Below, piece by piece: positions 42,298 through 54,409 of a DNA stretch of 64,000 nucleotides. The stretch comes from Flaccisagitta enflata (lineage: Eukaryota > Chaetognatha > Sagittoidea > Aphragmophora). A program made the position numbers and the translations under genes. The stretch is from the NCBI GenBank assembly GCA_965153355.1, contig OZ231128.1, positions 8,122,001 through 8,186,000 of the forward strand, written 5' to 3'. How positions within the stretch are numbered: position 1 is the first letter of the stretch; every line of letters begins with the position of its first letter. Under the pieces are notes generated by a model. That model saw only the letters and a program-made list of their open reading frames with translations. It did no database searches and was not told the DNA's origin.

Positions 42298-42370
42298 TAC
42301 ACTATCCGGAAGCTAGTGACGAATAATCCCAACATTAAACCAAAGATCAACAGTATTTTCCGAAAAGAAT

Positions 42371-42420
42371 ATGGATCATCGACTATATCCAAAACTACCA
42401 GCACCAGCACCACCAACACC

Positions 42421-42499
<79 letters not shown>

Positions 42500-45424
42500 C
42501 GGCAGCAGCAGCAGCAGCATTTCATCCACGACTACAGGACAAATGGGGTCACTGAGGAATTGGCTTTTGATGATTGGAAGCGCAAAACTTGTGGATTGAC
42601 GATGAACAAGGCCATATTTAGATGGTATGTGTATCGATCACCACTGAAGGCTCTTGGACCACTTGGTCCACATGTCATGCACCTGTCTTCCAACTCTCCA
42701 TTTGCCTTCTTCGCACTCATTTTTTCGCCCCTCATTCTCTTGGTTTTTATTTCCTCTCATCTTGTCCTTGTGAGTGTATCCCTCTATCTCATTTTAGCTG
42801 TATTCTTCCGTTTCTGGAATCGCCAATTACGAATTGAGCATGGGTTTGCGGCATTTGAACTTATCAATGGCAATCAGAAGGTTTTTGTTTCACTAGAAAA
42901 ACTCCGTGGAGGAATTATGTTTCAAATTGCCCACAGTCTGGAATCAGTGAGAGAAAACTCAAAGGGTAGAAGTCGAGGTTTTGTAGAACAAGTTCGTTCT
43001 TTGGAACAAGTGGGCTTTGCGGGAGCGCTGGAGAACATTGTTCCCATAGAGTTGATCTTACAAAATGAGGACCTGTTTGACGCATACTACAACCTCCTGA
43101 GGGACAAGCAACAACACGCAGTTTCAAAGCTAATTACTTGCTTGGCAAAGAACTCAATGACGCCCAAGTTTTCAATTCCTGGATCAGAAGAAAAGGTCGG
43201 TTTCGATGATGACAACATTGTAAAGTTTGTTGAAAGGCTCTACCCAACTTGGGCCGATGGAAAAGTTCAACTATTTCCCGAGATTCCTGAGCCTTTTCTG
43301 TCGATTTTGGATGGATCGCCAAAACCACAACGCGTTGATCATCAGATGCTGATAGTAAAACAGCGAATCGTCGACTGTCTGCTGAAAGGAAATGAATGGA
43401 ACTTTTGCTTGGGCCGCAAAGCAGTTTTTTCCCACTTGGGGGAGGAAGCCCTGAGAACAAGAATTGGTTGTGTCCGAGGAATAATGCCATTCACAAACAT
43501 CGTTGATCGCATCGCTGATTTTTGGAGCGGCGTTCTTGATACTGTAGCTGTGCTGGAAGGTTTAGGCGTTGTCATATTCCATTTTTCTGATTTGTCTGGA
43601 AGCCACGATCAAGCCAACCAAAATAAGCTGGAACTTGCCTCTAAAATCGAAAACCTTTCATTTAAAGAGGAAAATCGCATTCATCTTGTCACCGTTGCTT
43701 TAGAGAACAAAAGTGGCGATTTTGAAATCAAAGCGATAAAGAGCGGCAAACTTGGACAAGAGGTGAACATCTCATTTTCTTTTGAGATATCAGAGAGCAA
43801 ACTAGAAGAATGTCTGGTGAAATGTCTCGAAGATTTAGCCAACGCTTCATCGCAATGTGGAACTTCTCAAGTTATCAATTACGTTTGCATTCCATGTTGC
43901 GTCGAGCAAGAGTGTCTTATCACGCCTCTTTGGAAATTCACTGCCAAACTATTTCTCTTGCAAAACATGAAGAGCAATGATTTCCTCATCCACAATCCTC
44001 ACATGAAGCAAGAAGTTGATGGCTCGATGGAATCTTGCATTTGGACGCCACAACAAAAACAAATCATCGATGAGGGGAAAAAGGTATTTCAAAGTGAAGG
44101 TCGACCCCAAATTCAATGGGTGATTCAAGGATGTTATGGAAGCGGGAAGACTTTAGTCCTCATGCAACTGGCAAAGGAATTTCTGGATAGTGGCAACAAA
44201 GGGCACATTTTTATCTATGTTAGCGAATTGCATTGGAAGTTGAAGGAGCGAATCTCGCAGCATATCACAGAGAACAGATTGGAAAATCGAGTTGCCGTTG
44301 GTCATCAGCCAAGTAGTGTGGATCAAGTCGGTTTACTACTCTGGGATAATTTCCATTTTCTCAATGAAAAGGAAGACATTCTTCTTCGTTTCAAGTCTCC
44401 TTTGCCGTCAATCATTCTGTTTACAAGTGATGAAAAACGGATGGTTGGGCGCAGACTTCCAAATTATTTCCAAAACATATCCTGGATAGAGAGCTTGCAA
44501 ATGAAATCGCTTAGTGGCAATCTTCGTTCCTCCGTTGAAATTTCAACGATGGCTGCAAAGTTTCAGAAGCACTTGAAACAAAGGTTTCGATATGTTGGTG
44601 AGCGGGTTGTCTCCAATATCCAAAGGTCGGCCACACAGCCAGTCATTGATCATTTTCACGATGATACCAATGACAGGTTATCATTTTTGCAATCTTGCAA
44701 AATGATTGTTACTCAAGTGGCCACACAGAAGAGAGAAGTTATGGTTTGTGCATTTATGCATGGTTCCCTCGTAGAGAAACTTGAAGACATGTGCAAGTCA
44801 GAGGAAAAAATATCTTTCGGTACCAGCCCGGAAATTCGGGGTGATCAATACCAATGCGTGGTTGTCGTCCTTGATCAAGCCTCCCGCCCTCTGCCAGGCA
44901 GTCCTGCCGCTGCCGCAATGGCAAGAGCCACAACCTCCCTTCACATCATTATCAACACATCACAAATAACGGTTACTGCCGGTGATTTTCCAGTGTACCA
45001 GCATGAAAGGCATACATCTCTCTCAATGGAATCGAGACTAAGAGTTTTGATATCCAACGTCGAGCAGTTTGGCAAAAAAGTTTTCATTTCCGACACTTGC
45101 AATCTTCTCCCGGCAACCATTGTTGACACAATAAAAGATAAGGCAGAAGTGTGGAAGTCTCCAGTACCAGCTGGCAAAGAATTCCGAGAAGAATCAAAAA
45201 AGTTTCCACTGGTTGTTTTTCTCTGTCCAGTTTATTTGTACAACGGGGACACAACCTCGTTCTTCCCTCCTGTGTTAGAAATCATGTTAGACAATGACAA
45301 CAGTTCTGACTCAGAGTTTTTGAAAGTGGATAGTGAAGCGTTGTTGGATTTCTTCATGTCATACAATGACAACGTTGATGATGAGGACAATGACGAGGAA
45401 GACGAGGATGATGACTATGACGAT

Positions 45425-45484
<60 letters not shown>

Positions 45485-45589
45485 AATGACAACGAAGACA
45501 ATAACAACGACGACAATGACAAATGGGTGGACATTGATGATGACCAATGTCAAATGTCCAATGATGACCAATGTCAACGGAGGAAGTGA
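42371..45589 (+). CDS. Large protein with transmembrane hairpin and divergent SF1 helicase-type NTPase core
   Basis: 1072 residues without an intron. Order: Pro-rich start; poly-Gln (about 18-49, from CAA repeats with one Arg); hydrophobic stretch about 112-150, long enough for two membrane helices; a ~430-residue region I do not recognise; then an NTPase core from WTPQQKQII onward. The core shows Walker A GCYGSGKT (587-594), a Walker-B-like LLLWDNFHFL (Asp 659), NLRSS (about 719; compare the motif IV region of UvrD-like helicases), GDQYQCVVVVLD (about 824, motif V-like) and AMARATTSLHIII (about 850, motif VI-like). The catalytic Glu expected after the Walker B Asp is Asn. The C-terminus is a poly-Asp run from GATGAC repeats. 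I chose this ATG because an in-frame TGA lies at 42317. An acceptor AG (42296-42297) after a TC tract suggests a spliced 5' UTR. Function unknown; a membrane-tethered ATP-binding protein is inference. Confidence 0.72.
42418..42518. repeat. (CAA)n/(CAG)n coding microsatellite
   Basis: Encodes the poly-Gln tract of the NTPase protein. The CAG end is purer in the last units. Confidence 0.93.
45362..45530. repeat. (GATGAC)n coding microsatellite
   Basis: Encodes the poly-Asp tail of the NTPase protein and separates it from the LINE fragment. Confidence 0.93.
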
Positions 45590-47699
45590 GGCAAGATTCG
45601 ACAGGGTGGGTGAGGGTGCAAGAGGTGGTGGTAGAGGCAGCGAAAGAAGTGTGTGGGGTGAAGCCAAAGAAGGGGGAGAGCCCGTGGATGACGGGGAAAG
45701 AGGATGAAGCTAGGGGTCTGAGAGAGGAGATTGAGAGGTGTATGTTCAATTGGGAGCTGGCTGAAGACGACGAAGAGAGAGAAAGGGTGAAGAGAGAGTT
45801 GAAAGAGGCCAGAAAGACATGGAAGAGAACGGTGACAAACTGGGAGAAGGAGTGGTGGAATGAACGCTTAGGGGAGTGTGAGAACGCAGCAGGTAGAGGT
45901 GACATGGGGACGGTGTGCAAGAATTTAAAGGTGCTAGGGACAAGAGGAGTGAATAAGGTGGCGGCGGAAACGACGCTCACCAAGGAGGAGTTTAGGGCGC
46001 ATTTTAAGAAGGAGTCGGAGGAAAGGTTTGAGAACCTGCCAGAGGAGTTGGAGAAAGTGGTGGACAAAGCGCCGGACCTGCGGGAGGATGAGAGGACGAA
46101 GGGGTGGAGGGAGCGATTTGGAAGACCGCCGGAGAGGGAGGAGGTAGAAAGGAAGATGAAGGACACCTCACCCGGGGAAGATGGCGTGAGACTCTGCTAT
46201 CTCCTAAAAGGGGGGGAAAGTGTGATGGTGGAAGTAGTCAGAATTGTCTGATTCATGTGGGAGAACGGTGCTGAAACGTGGGAGGACAGTTTGCGATCCA
46301 GCTCAGTGGTTCCCTTATATAAGAACAAAGGGGACAGGAATAACCCCAACAATTATCGCGGGGTTTGCTTGCTCAGCATGGGAAGCCAGATAGTGGCTCG
46401 AATTGTGGCATGTAGGCTCAAAGACTGGGCCGAAGAAATGGGGTTGTTGGACGACAACCAGGCAGGTTTCAGAAGTGGACGATCGACAGCAGATGCGACT
46501 CAAGTCATGATGAGGATGCAAGAAGATGCGCATGACTTGGCAGAGCAAAAAGCCGCCGATGGGGCAAAACAAGTGATGGAAAGAAACCAGCGGCGAGGCT
46601 CCTTGATCTAAGGAAAGCTTACCCGCGGGTTAACAAACCTGCACTATGGAGACTGTTAAGGCGCTACGGACTTGATGGAAACTTCTTGCGAGTAGTGATG
46701 GACCTACATGAAACCACCGAGTATTCGGTTCGCAGCAAAATGGGGAATTCTGACCCATGGGTTCCCGACAGGGGCCTAAGAGAGGGGTGCCCATCGTCCC
46801 CAATCTTGTTTAACATCTTTCACCAGGCGGTGATGCGTGTGGCGGTGGTGGAGAGGAAGGAGGTGGCATTGAGCAAAGGCAAGGAGGTGGGAGTGCGCTA
46901 CAGCTGGGTGCCTGGGAGTGCAGTGCCAGGAGAGAAGTTGTGAGAGAGAGAGCACTCTGAGGCCGACGGAATGTGGATCAACCTCAGCTTGTTTGCCAAT
47001 GACACTACCATAGTTGGCAACAAAGACAAATTGGAAGATGGGGTGGAAATAATTAAGAAAGCGATGGGAGAATTTGAGGAAAGAATTAATGAAGACAAAG
47101 AAGAAAAACTCCTATTCGGCGAAGAAGAAAGCAAGGATATAAAGATGCTAGGATACTGGATGGAATGGCAGAAAGACGTCAAGAACAGGTTGGCAAGAGC
47201 TAGGAAAGCATGGTGGAAGGTGAGAAACAGGTTAAAGGGATCAAAGATGTCTAAGAAGATCCAAGCAAGGGTATTGGAAGCGTGCATGGAGAGCTGCTTG
47301 CTGTTCAATTGTCAGGTCAGAGTATGGAGAGTCAGCGAGATTAAGAAAATGCAGCACTTCATGGACAGGTGCTACAGAAGCGTCTGGAGCCGCAAGACAA
47401 TGCCTCTGCTCATACAGATGGAAAAGGAAGGAAAAAACATGGCCGACGTTAGAAGAGATCTGGGCATTAGGAAGTTAAGATGGAAGATAGAAAAGAGAGT
47501 TTTGGAAAGAATTGGCCACGTGCTAAGAATGCCAGATGAAAGAATGACAAAGGCCATGGTCTCTGGGTGGATGAAGGAGTTAGAAAGATGGCCTAAGACA
47601 AGGAAGAGATGCAGAAAGACAGTCAACTACTGGAAAAAGTTGTTGAAATTTGGTCTAGGCCAAGTAGTTTGGCCACAATATCAATTTGAAGTATTTTAA
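45574..47699 (+). mobile_element. 5'-truncated, inactivated non-LTR (LINE) retrotransposon, reverse transcriptase region
   Basis: Reading through the breaks, the order is the linker before RT, then VPLYKNKGDRNNPNNYRG (46309 on), QAGFRSGRSTADA, a DLRKAYPRV block (motif A-like), GLREGCPSSPILFN (motif B), LFANDTTIVG (motif C position, normally Y/FADD), a MLGYW block and a C-terminal IGHVLRM box usual in LINE ORFs. Damage: in-frame stops at 46249-46251 and 46941-46943, a frameshift near 46570-46610, and Asp to Asn in the catalytic motif. The endonuclease domain is absent, as in ordinary 5' truncation. The left end abuts the stop of the NTPase ORF. No poly-A tail is obvious. Clade not assigned. 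Confidence 0.85.
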
Positions 47700-47886
47700 G
47701 TAATCACAGCTTGAGCTCAATTTAGCATGAAATTGCAACAACTATTTTTCCTCAACTTTATTATTTCTTTCTTTCCGCGTGTTTTTAATTACAACGACAA
47801 TCGCAATTGTTCCCGTTGATCAAGTTCACTGCGTTAACACATATCCACAAATTTCATCGCTCTAAAGAGAGAGTGAAAAGTCAGCA

Positions 47887-48402
47887 GACAAAACACAATA
47901 GGTATATATATCACTCCTTTGGTTTTGATCTAACCCACTGATGTTGAACAGAATGCTGTAAACAACAACTGGTTGTTGAAATTACAGCCGGCTGTAAAGT
48001 TACAAAGTTGGCAAAAATCCAATTTTTCCTAAATAGAATGAGACCTGCAGATTTATACTCCTGATGAAATTCTGAGAAGTTTGATATGTCACACTTAACA
48101 CTCTTTGCAAAAAATATTTTTTTTAACATTGCGTTATAATTAAATTAAACAAAAATGTTTTTTTTTTTTACGCAAAAGTATATGTTGTGACATATCAAAC
48201 TTCCTAGAATTTCAACAGGATTCTGTAGGTCTCTGAATCTGTAGGTCTCATTCTATTTGGTGAAAGTTGGATTTTTGCCAACTTTGCAACTTTACAGCCG
48301 GCTGTAATTTCAACAACCAGTTATTGTTTACAGCATTCTGTTCAATATCAGTGGATTGGATCAAAACCAACAGAGTGATATATATACCTATTGTGTTTTG
48401 TC
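47887..48402. mobile_element. 516-bp palindromic MITE
   Basis: Ends GACAAAACACAATAGGTATA, inverted at the right. The arms match for about 200 bp, with CAACTGGTTGTTGAAATTAC and ACAGCCGGCTGTAA on both sides. The loop is AT-rich. No coding content. Confidence 0.82.
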
Positions 48403-48499
48403 CGATGACTGTGAAGTGATTGAGCGAGCCTTTGAATGGAGCGAGTGAGCAGATTGAGTGGAGCAAGCGAAAAAATGCAGCAAGCGACGGAGTGGCTCT

Positions 48500-49400
48500 T
48501 AAAAAATGTGGTTTTCTTTGACAAGATAAACTGTGGCACGGTTTCCGCATTCTGCATCTGAGTGTTTATGGTTGTCACGTCACTTCGTCTTTCTCTTTTG
48601 AGGTTCTTGTGCATGTTTGCTTTTAATTTTCACCCACACATTTTTTGTGTTTCTTTTTCGTTTGTTTTATGATCATTTATTTTGCCTGTGCGGGTTTCAT
48701 ATTCACCACTCCATCACTTTTTTTTCGTCTACTGTTTCTAAATTACGTAATCAAAATATAATCCGCCAATCTTTTTGTATCTCAACTGGGTTTACCTACT
48801 ATCTTCAAAAAAAAATCGTTACTAAAATTTTAGCAAATATCTCTGATTAGATGAGCTCGATCTTTGACAAATCAGTGACAAAATTAAAACCCTTCAAATT
48901 TGCAAGCAATCGACGCAAACCGCATCTCTCTAACTCAAAACGTTCAAAATTTATTCAACTTTGAACAAAATCTTTCAATTTCACTTTTGCCACTTTTACC
49001 CAAAACTTTAACTTTTTTTATATTACTTCTAAATGAGTTGAGCTAGACAAGCGGCTTGCAATTTCGAATTATGTCAGCAATTTTTCTCTGACTTTTTGAG
49101 TCTGTCTGAAGCTTAAAGTCTAAACGTAGCAAAAGAAGGGACCAAAAAAATGGCGAGAATGGTCTGGAGTGCCATCACTCCAGATTACCTCAAAAAGCTC
49201 AATGAAACGCTTCCCCGATCAATGACGGCTGTAATTCATTTAAAAGTGGCTTACACTTATCATTAATGGTTTTGCACTCATTTTTTGCGTCAATATATGA
49301 ACTTGTTTTCAAAGAGTGAAGTTTTTTTTTGTGAAGATAGTACTTAGTGTGTCGAAGACTTCTCATTGTTTTGGCTAAGTATTTGATTGATCATTTTAGT
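48500..49400. other. No gene recognised
   Basis: AT-rich, with no repeats of note after the GAGTGAGC block at 48415-48490. Confidence 0.5.
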
Positions 49401-49405
49401 AATTA

Positions 49406-50349
49406 CTATCTAGCTCATAAATATACGGACACCTACCTGTATTCATAGCAGCTAAACTTTAATATCCAATAGAAAAATGAAAGTAGATCAACAAACTATG
49501 ACAAAAAATCTTCCATTCAAGACCAAGCAAAGCTCAGTAGCTCAATCCGTTTTGAAATGAGAGCGTTTTGAAGAAAAACTGTCATTTAACCAAAATCAAA
49601 TTCAAAGGTTTTCAGTTGAAATCATTAAATGACAACCCACATAGAAAGAGCTCCTAAATCCAAATAGATTGGCAAAAATCATTCTGCTTGACCTCATTAG
49701 ATCACATTTTTACCAAACATTTTAAATACCGTATTTTTTTCCATTTATCGCCCCTCCTCCAATTAACGCCCCCCCTCTTCTTGCTCCTCAGATCAGTAAT
49801 TTTTTTAAAAATTAGGAGGCAAATGATTGCTGTGTATAGAGGGATTTAGCTTTTTTCAGTGCTTCTAAGGAGAACAGACAAAAAATATCCCTTAATTTTA
49901 CTTTGTCTTGAAATTCTTAAATTTCAAGAAGCATGCATTGGGAAAATAACGTGATGACTACATATTTTCAAGTTAAAAGAGGGCGATAATTGAAGGGTAA
50001 AATGGCAATGTCATTTTCTAATTTCAAAAGCGCCCGGGCGCTAATTAGAAAAAATACGGTACTGAAAAAATTGGAGGATGTAGTTAAACATATTGCTCTA
50101 AAATTATCTAATATCAAAAGAAAACAGAAGAAAAATCAATGACTTTTTGTTGCTTACTGAGAAATAAAGGATACACTGATTTTAGTCGAAAAATCATAGA
50201 CCAATCCAATAGAAACTCGTTACAGAAGTTCTTGATAGATCAAAATACCATATGATTACTAAAAATGAATTTATTGGGATATATATTTCATTCACTGAGT
50301 CAAAATGCAAATCTTTATCCAGCTGTCCGTATATTTATGAGCTAGATAG
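49406..50349. mobile_element. TA-flanked MITE, CTATCTAGCTCATAAATATA ends, carrying a nested MITE
   Basis: Inverted ends of about 28 bp (CTATCTAGCTCATAAATATA then CGGACA) and TA on both sides (49404-49405, 50350-50351). About 0.61 kb without the nested copy at 49729-50059. The CTATCT opening matches 41865-42179. Confidence 0.82.
49729..50059 (-). mobile_element. TA-flanked MITE, CCGTATTTTTTC ends, copy 2
   Basis: 331 bp, inverted relative to 10189-10523, with the same CGCCCGGGCGCTAATTAG and TTATCGCCCC boxes. TA at 49727-49728 and 50060-50061. It interrupts the 49406-50349 element. Confidence 0.87.
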
Positions 50350-50541
50350 TATAACGATTTTGTTGGCATCATGCTGATTGTGAATATTGTCCATATTAGA
50401 TACTTAGGTTTGTGAAATTAGAGATGATCCTGTCGTAGATAAGAGACAACCCCATTTCAATAAAAGACACATTGTTACCTTGTTGATTTTTGGTCGCATT
50501 CACGGTCTTTTGGTGAATTTCTTGAATCACTAGCGGTTTTT

Positions 50542-51540
50542 GGGCAGCGGCCCCGAAGGGGACGAAATCCTGTTGAACACAAGTGCAGAGCAACGAGTAT
50601 CGCCGACCACATATTGCCCTTGGGCGCCCTGTTTACGGCTATACTCCTTCACAGGAAAACATCCAACTCCGCTTATTCCCATCCCTCACTTGGAAGAAGA
50701 GATTTCCTACTCCCTCCGCCTATTCTTTTCCCTCCCAGCTCTGTCTATTGACCAGACTTCCTGTACCTCTCATCTACAGCTTTCCAACGCCCAAAGCAAA
50801 ACATCTACCCCCTCCTTGCTGTTTCCCCAACCGTCACCCCTTCCCTCCTCCGTCCAACACCACATCCTCCCCTTCCCTCCTCCGTCCAACACCACATCCT
50901 CCCCTTCCCTCCTCCGTCCAACACCACATCCTCCCCTTCCCTCCTCCATCCAACACCACATCCTCCCCTTACCTCCTCCTTCCAACACCACATCCTCCCC
51001 TTCCCTCCTCCATCCAACACCACATCCTCCCCTTCCCTCCTCCATCCAACACCGCATCCTCCCCTTCCCTCCTCCATCCAACACCACATCCTCCCTTTCC
51101 TCCTCCCTCTAACCCCCTCTTTCTCCACTCCCCACCTCTCTCTTCTCCACCCACCACCCCACCACCCCACCACCATTTTTTCCTCCCTTTCCCTAGCCCT
51201 TTTTCCCCCACCCCCTTCTTCTTCCTCCTCGGCTAGTCGGGACAAATGGTCATCCGGGGCAAAGGGTCACCTCTTCAATGGGCAAACGAGGCCAGCTTGC
51301 CGGACGTGAGCGCCATAAGACGGCAGAAAAGACGGCAGAAAAGACGGCAACACCATATATGGGTAAAGCAAGGCCGGATAGAAAACAAGTCATCCAAGGA
51401 TCGCACATGGTCAGCGGTACCCGATGCCCTGCTTGGAGTGATTAATTGAAGAAGTGGAGTGAGAGCAGGGCAGCGGCCCCAAACGGAACGGACAAACGGA
51501 TGTGTTTTACAGGACTTCGTCCCCTTTAGGGCCTCTGCCC
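50542..51540. mobile_element. Foldback FB-B ends with expanded interior
   Basis: Left GGGCAGCGGCCCCGAAGGGG and ACGAAATCCTGTTGAACAC; right TTTTACAGGACTTCGTCCCC then GGGCCTCTGCCC. A second left end at 51470 makes a 70-bp minimal copy (51470-51540). The long interior is mainly a 32-bp array. Confidence 0.7.
50845..51105. repeat. 32-bp minisatellite
   Basis: Eight copies of CCTTCCCTCCTCCGTCCAAC ACCACATCCTCC. The period is not divisible by three, so the frame cycles; the Pro/Ser-rich frames are not genes. C-rich sequence continues to 51235. Confidence 0.9.
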
Positions 51541-51544
51541 AAAA

Positions 51545-51945
51545 AGAATCCAGTAGACTAAAAGCAATGAGTGGTCAGTGATACCCGTAAGATAGCCAAG
51601 AAGACAGCAGCATCATATATGGGTAAAACACGGTTGGATAAAAAAAAAAGAATCCAGTCAACTAAAAGCAATGAGTGGTCAGTGATACTAGTAAGATAGC
51701 CAAGAAGACTGCACCACCATTTATGGGTATAACACGGTTGGATAGAAAAAAGAATTCATTCACATAAAAGCAATAGGTGGTCAGCGATACCCAATTCGAT
51801 GGTCAAAAAGACAGCAACACAATATATGGGTAAAACACGGCCGGATATAAAAAAGAATCCTGTCGCGTGGTCCTGAGTGGTCAATGGTACCCATGGGACA
51901 GCCAAGAAAACAGCAGAGAAGATGGCAACACCATATAGGTTAGGT
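51545..51945. repeat. ~104-bp tandem repeat, four copies
   Basis: AGTGGTCAGTGATACCCGTA, AGATAGCCAAGAAGACAGCA and TATATGGGTAAAACACGG recur at 51570, 51675, 51778 and 51878. Confidence 0.82.
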
Positions 51946-51968
51946 AAGGTAAGAATGTAGCACCCCTA

Positions 51969-52547
51969 CAGTGAGGCGCATAAATAAGTAGCCACTTTTG
52001 TAAAGACTATTTTGCTTATTCTAGAAATGATAGGATAAATTCATTGGTGATAATATTAAAGGATTTTCAATTTTCTTTAATTTGAGACCAATCCCAAATT
52101 TGTGGCTCTTTTCGTTTAGAAGTGACGTCAGTTTGAATAGAAGCATATCAAAACCATGTTGGGAAAAAGGGACAAAAAATTAGCTCCTTTCTGACAATCA
52201 GAAAACTGAGTTGTTTTCTTTAAACTGATGTCATTTGAAAACGAATCAAGCTACAAATCTCTGATTGGACTAGATTTGTAGAGTTTTTGAAGCTCTTTAA
52301 AATGCTCATGGATTTGAAGTCATTATCATGATTTGTTTTTGATCTATCAAAGAAAAACTAAGTCTATTTTGTGTTTTGCCCGTGGTTGTTCAGTGATAGA
52401 TTCTACTAAATTACTTCTCCTCTTTGAACTTGTATGAATTCCTAGCAAATCGAGATATAAGTCTGGGATTGGGCTAGATTTGTAGAGAGCTCGGACTGAC
52501 ACAATTAGCTTTTGAAAGTACTGGCTACTTATTTATGCGCCGCACTG
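51969..52547. mobile_element. TA-flanked MITE, CAGTGAGGCGCATAAATAAG ends
   Basis: 579 bp. Inverted ends of about 27 bp including GGCGCATAAATAAGTAGCCA, TA on both sides (51967-51968, 52548-52549). The opening CAGTG and TA target suggest a Tc1/mariner-type origin. Interior arms partly palindromic. Confidence 0.85.
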
Positions 52548-52649
52548 TAGGCAAACTCCTGCTCGCGTTCCTCCAAGTAGGTAAATAACGACCAGATACA
52601 AAAAAGTCCAGTAACTAAAGGGCATAGGGGAGCAGCAATACCCGTTGCC

Positions 52650-52860
52650 CTACCCTGCATGATTGTGAATTTTTTTAATGGGAAAAAAGGCCTGTGATCA
52701 GCCCTGTCGGGTCTCAGGTCCGCCCTCTCAAGCGTCAAATGAGCCTTGCCAGCTTCCTTGTGCCTTGAAACAGCCAAAACAACTCTCTCAAGCTAGAAGA
52801 ATGAAAGTCCTCATGTGTTTTACAGGACATTGTCTTTTTCAGGGCGCTGCACAAAGAAGA
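52650..52860. repeat. Fragment of an FB-B element
   Basis: GGTCTCAGGTCCGCCCTCTC words, then ATGTGTTTTACAGGACATTG and CAGGGCGCTGCACAAAGAAG, a decayed right end. Confidence 0.5.
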
Positions 52861-52973
52861 AAAAAAAGAAATAAATAAAGAAAAGAAAAATAGGCTGGTG
52901 TACATCCGCAAATAACGATCACGACGACTTCATCGACCTTCGTCTTCTCAGGCCAACGGTGACATCATGGATA

Positions 52974-52974
<1 letters not shown>

Positions 52975-53015
<41 letters not shown>

Positions 53016-53845
53016 GTGCAGATGGTAGAGATGGTGGTGATGAACTGATGATGGTGATGATGGTGATGGTGGTGATGGTGGCGATGGTGGTAATGGTGGT
53101 GATGGTGGTAATGGTGGTGAGGGTGGTGATGGTGGTGATGGTGGTGATGGTGGTGATGGTTGTGATGGTGGTGTTGATGGTGCACTGTGCTTTAAAAAAA
53201 ATTCTCAGTGGAAAGTCATATAACTGTGGGTTTTTCTGCATTTTTGAGCAGTATTGGGATGTAAGAGCATGTAACTAGCAAAAAAAAAATCATTCCCCGA
53301 GCGCTTTTTGAGTAATCTTCAAAATAGAAAAAGATTAAACCTATTTGTAATGCAGATTTTAATGAGTTGTATTGGCTCATTTTTTTATGCCATATTGTTA
53401 TTCTACACAAAATTTCCTTTCATTTGATAGGTCACACTATATGGTTTTATAAAGAAATAAGGTTTTCATATTTTGAGCCACCGTTACTTTTTTGTAACGG
53501 TGACTCAAAAAATGAAAATCTTAATTCTTTGCAAAAGTATAGAGTGCGACCTATCAAATGAAAGAGGATTTTGCATAGATTAACAATATAGAATCAGAAA
53601 TTTAGTTAACACATCCCAGAAGAATCTGCATTGGAATTAGGTCTATTTTTTTCTGATTTTGAAGGTTACTCAAAAAGCGCTCAGGGAATGATTTTGTTTT
53701 TGCTAGTTACATGCTCTTACACCCCAATACTGCTCAAAAATGCAGAAAAACCCACAGTTATATGACTTTTCACTCAGAATTGTTTTAAAAGCACAGTGGG
53801 TGGTGATGGTGGTGATGGTGATGATGATGATGATGATGATGATGA
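52975..53845. repeat. (GAT)n / (GGTGAT)n microsatellite split by a palindromic MITE
   Basis: GAT 52975-53015, GGTGAT to 53182, and the same tract resuming 53799-53845 after a 616-bp insertion. Confidence 0.92.
53183..53798. mobile_element. Full-length palindromic MITE, 616 bp
   Basis: Arms start CACTGTGCTTT and match inward (AGTCATATAACTGTGGGTTT, TCTGCATTTTTGAGCAGTAT) almost to the centre at about 53490. There an inner hairpin TTTTGAGCCACCGTTAC / GTAACGGTGACTCAAAA forms the tip. The target duplication cannot be read in the repetitive flank. Confidence 0.87.
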
Positions 53846-53849
53846 AGAT

Positions 53850-54400
53850 GGTAGCATGGACACTGTCCATTGGACCACAGAATCAGTGCATGCCTTCTAT
53901 GCCTTCAACGTAATTACTGGTATAGATTGGCTAATGCCTCAAAATGAGTAAATTAGTCGAAAAGCGCCGGCTTTCATATATTCTACGGACAAGAAAAAGC
54001 CTAAAATAGGTCAAACAGTGGTTACCAACAAAATGTGAGCAGCGGACCAAAAAATCTGCAATGATTCGTGATCATTCTTATAAGATGCTAAAATCTCAAT
54101 CAAAACAATACTGAGTTAAGTGATACAGGTTAACCTGGTTGAGTAACAGAAATTGCGTCAGATTGTTTTGATAAAGATGATAGAAACTAATAAGCACAAC
54201 TTGAAACGCAAATACTTCGGTTTTCCATTCTTTTTTAAATCAAAGTTTCTTTTTTAGTTGAAAAATTTTCATTACTTAGTAAAAAGACAGTTAAGCCTTT
54301 TTCCAATGATCTGAATCGATCTGCAATGTTGGATGAAATTTTGAAGTACACAGGAGGACGCAACATTGTTTGTCCGTCCATCCGCTCATTGATATTTCCG
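53850..54400. other. No gene recognised
   Basis: AT-rich with no notable frames. Confidence 0.45.
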
Positions 54401-54409
54401 CTACCCCAC

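Noticed and set aside
50540-51236. Pro/Ser-rich proteins of 190-217 residues
   Set aside because: The 32-bp repeat shifts frame at every unit, so all three frames look alike; this is a foldback interior.
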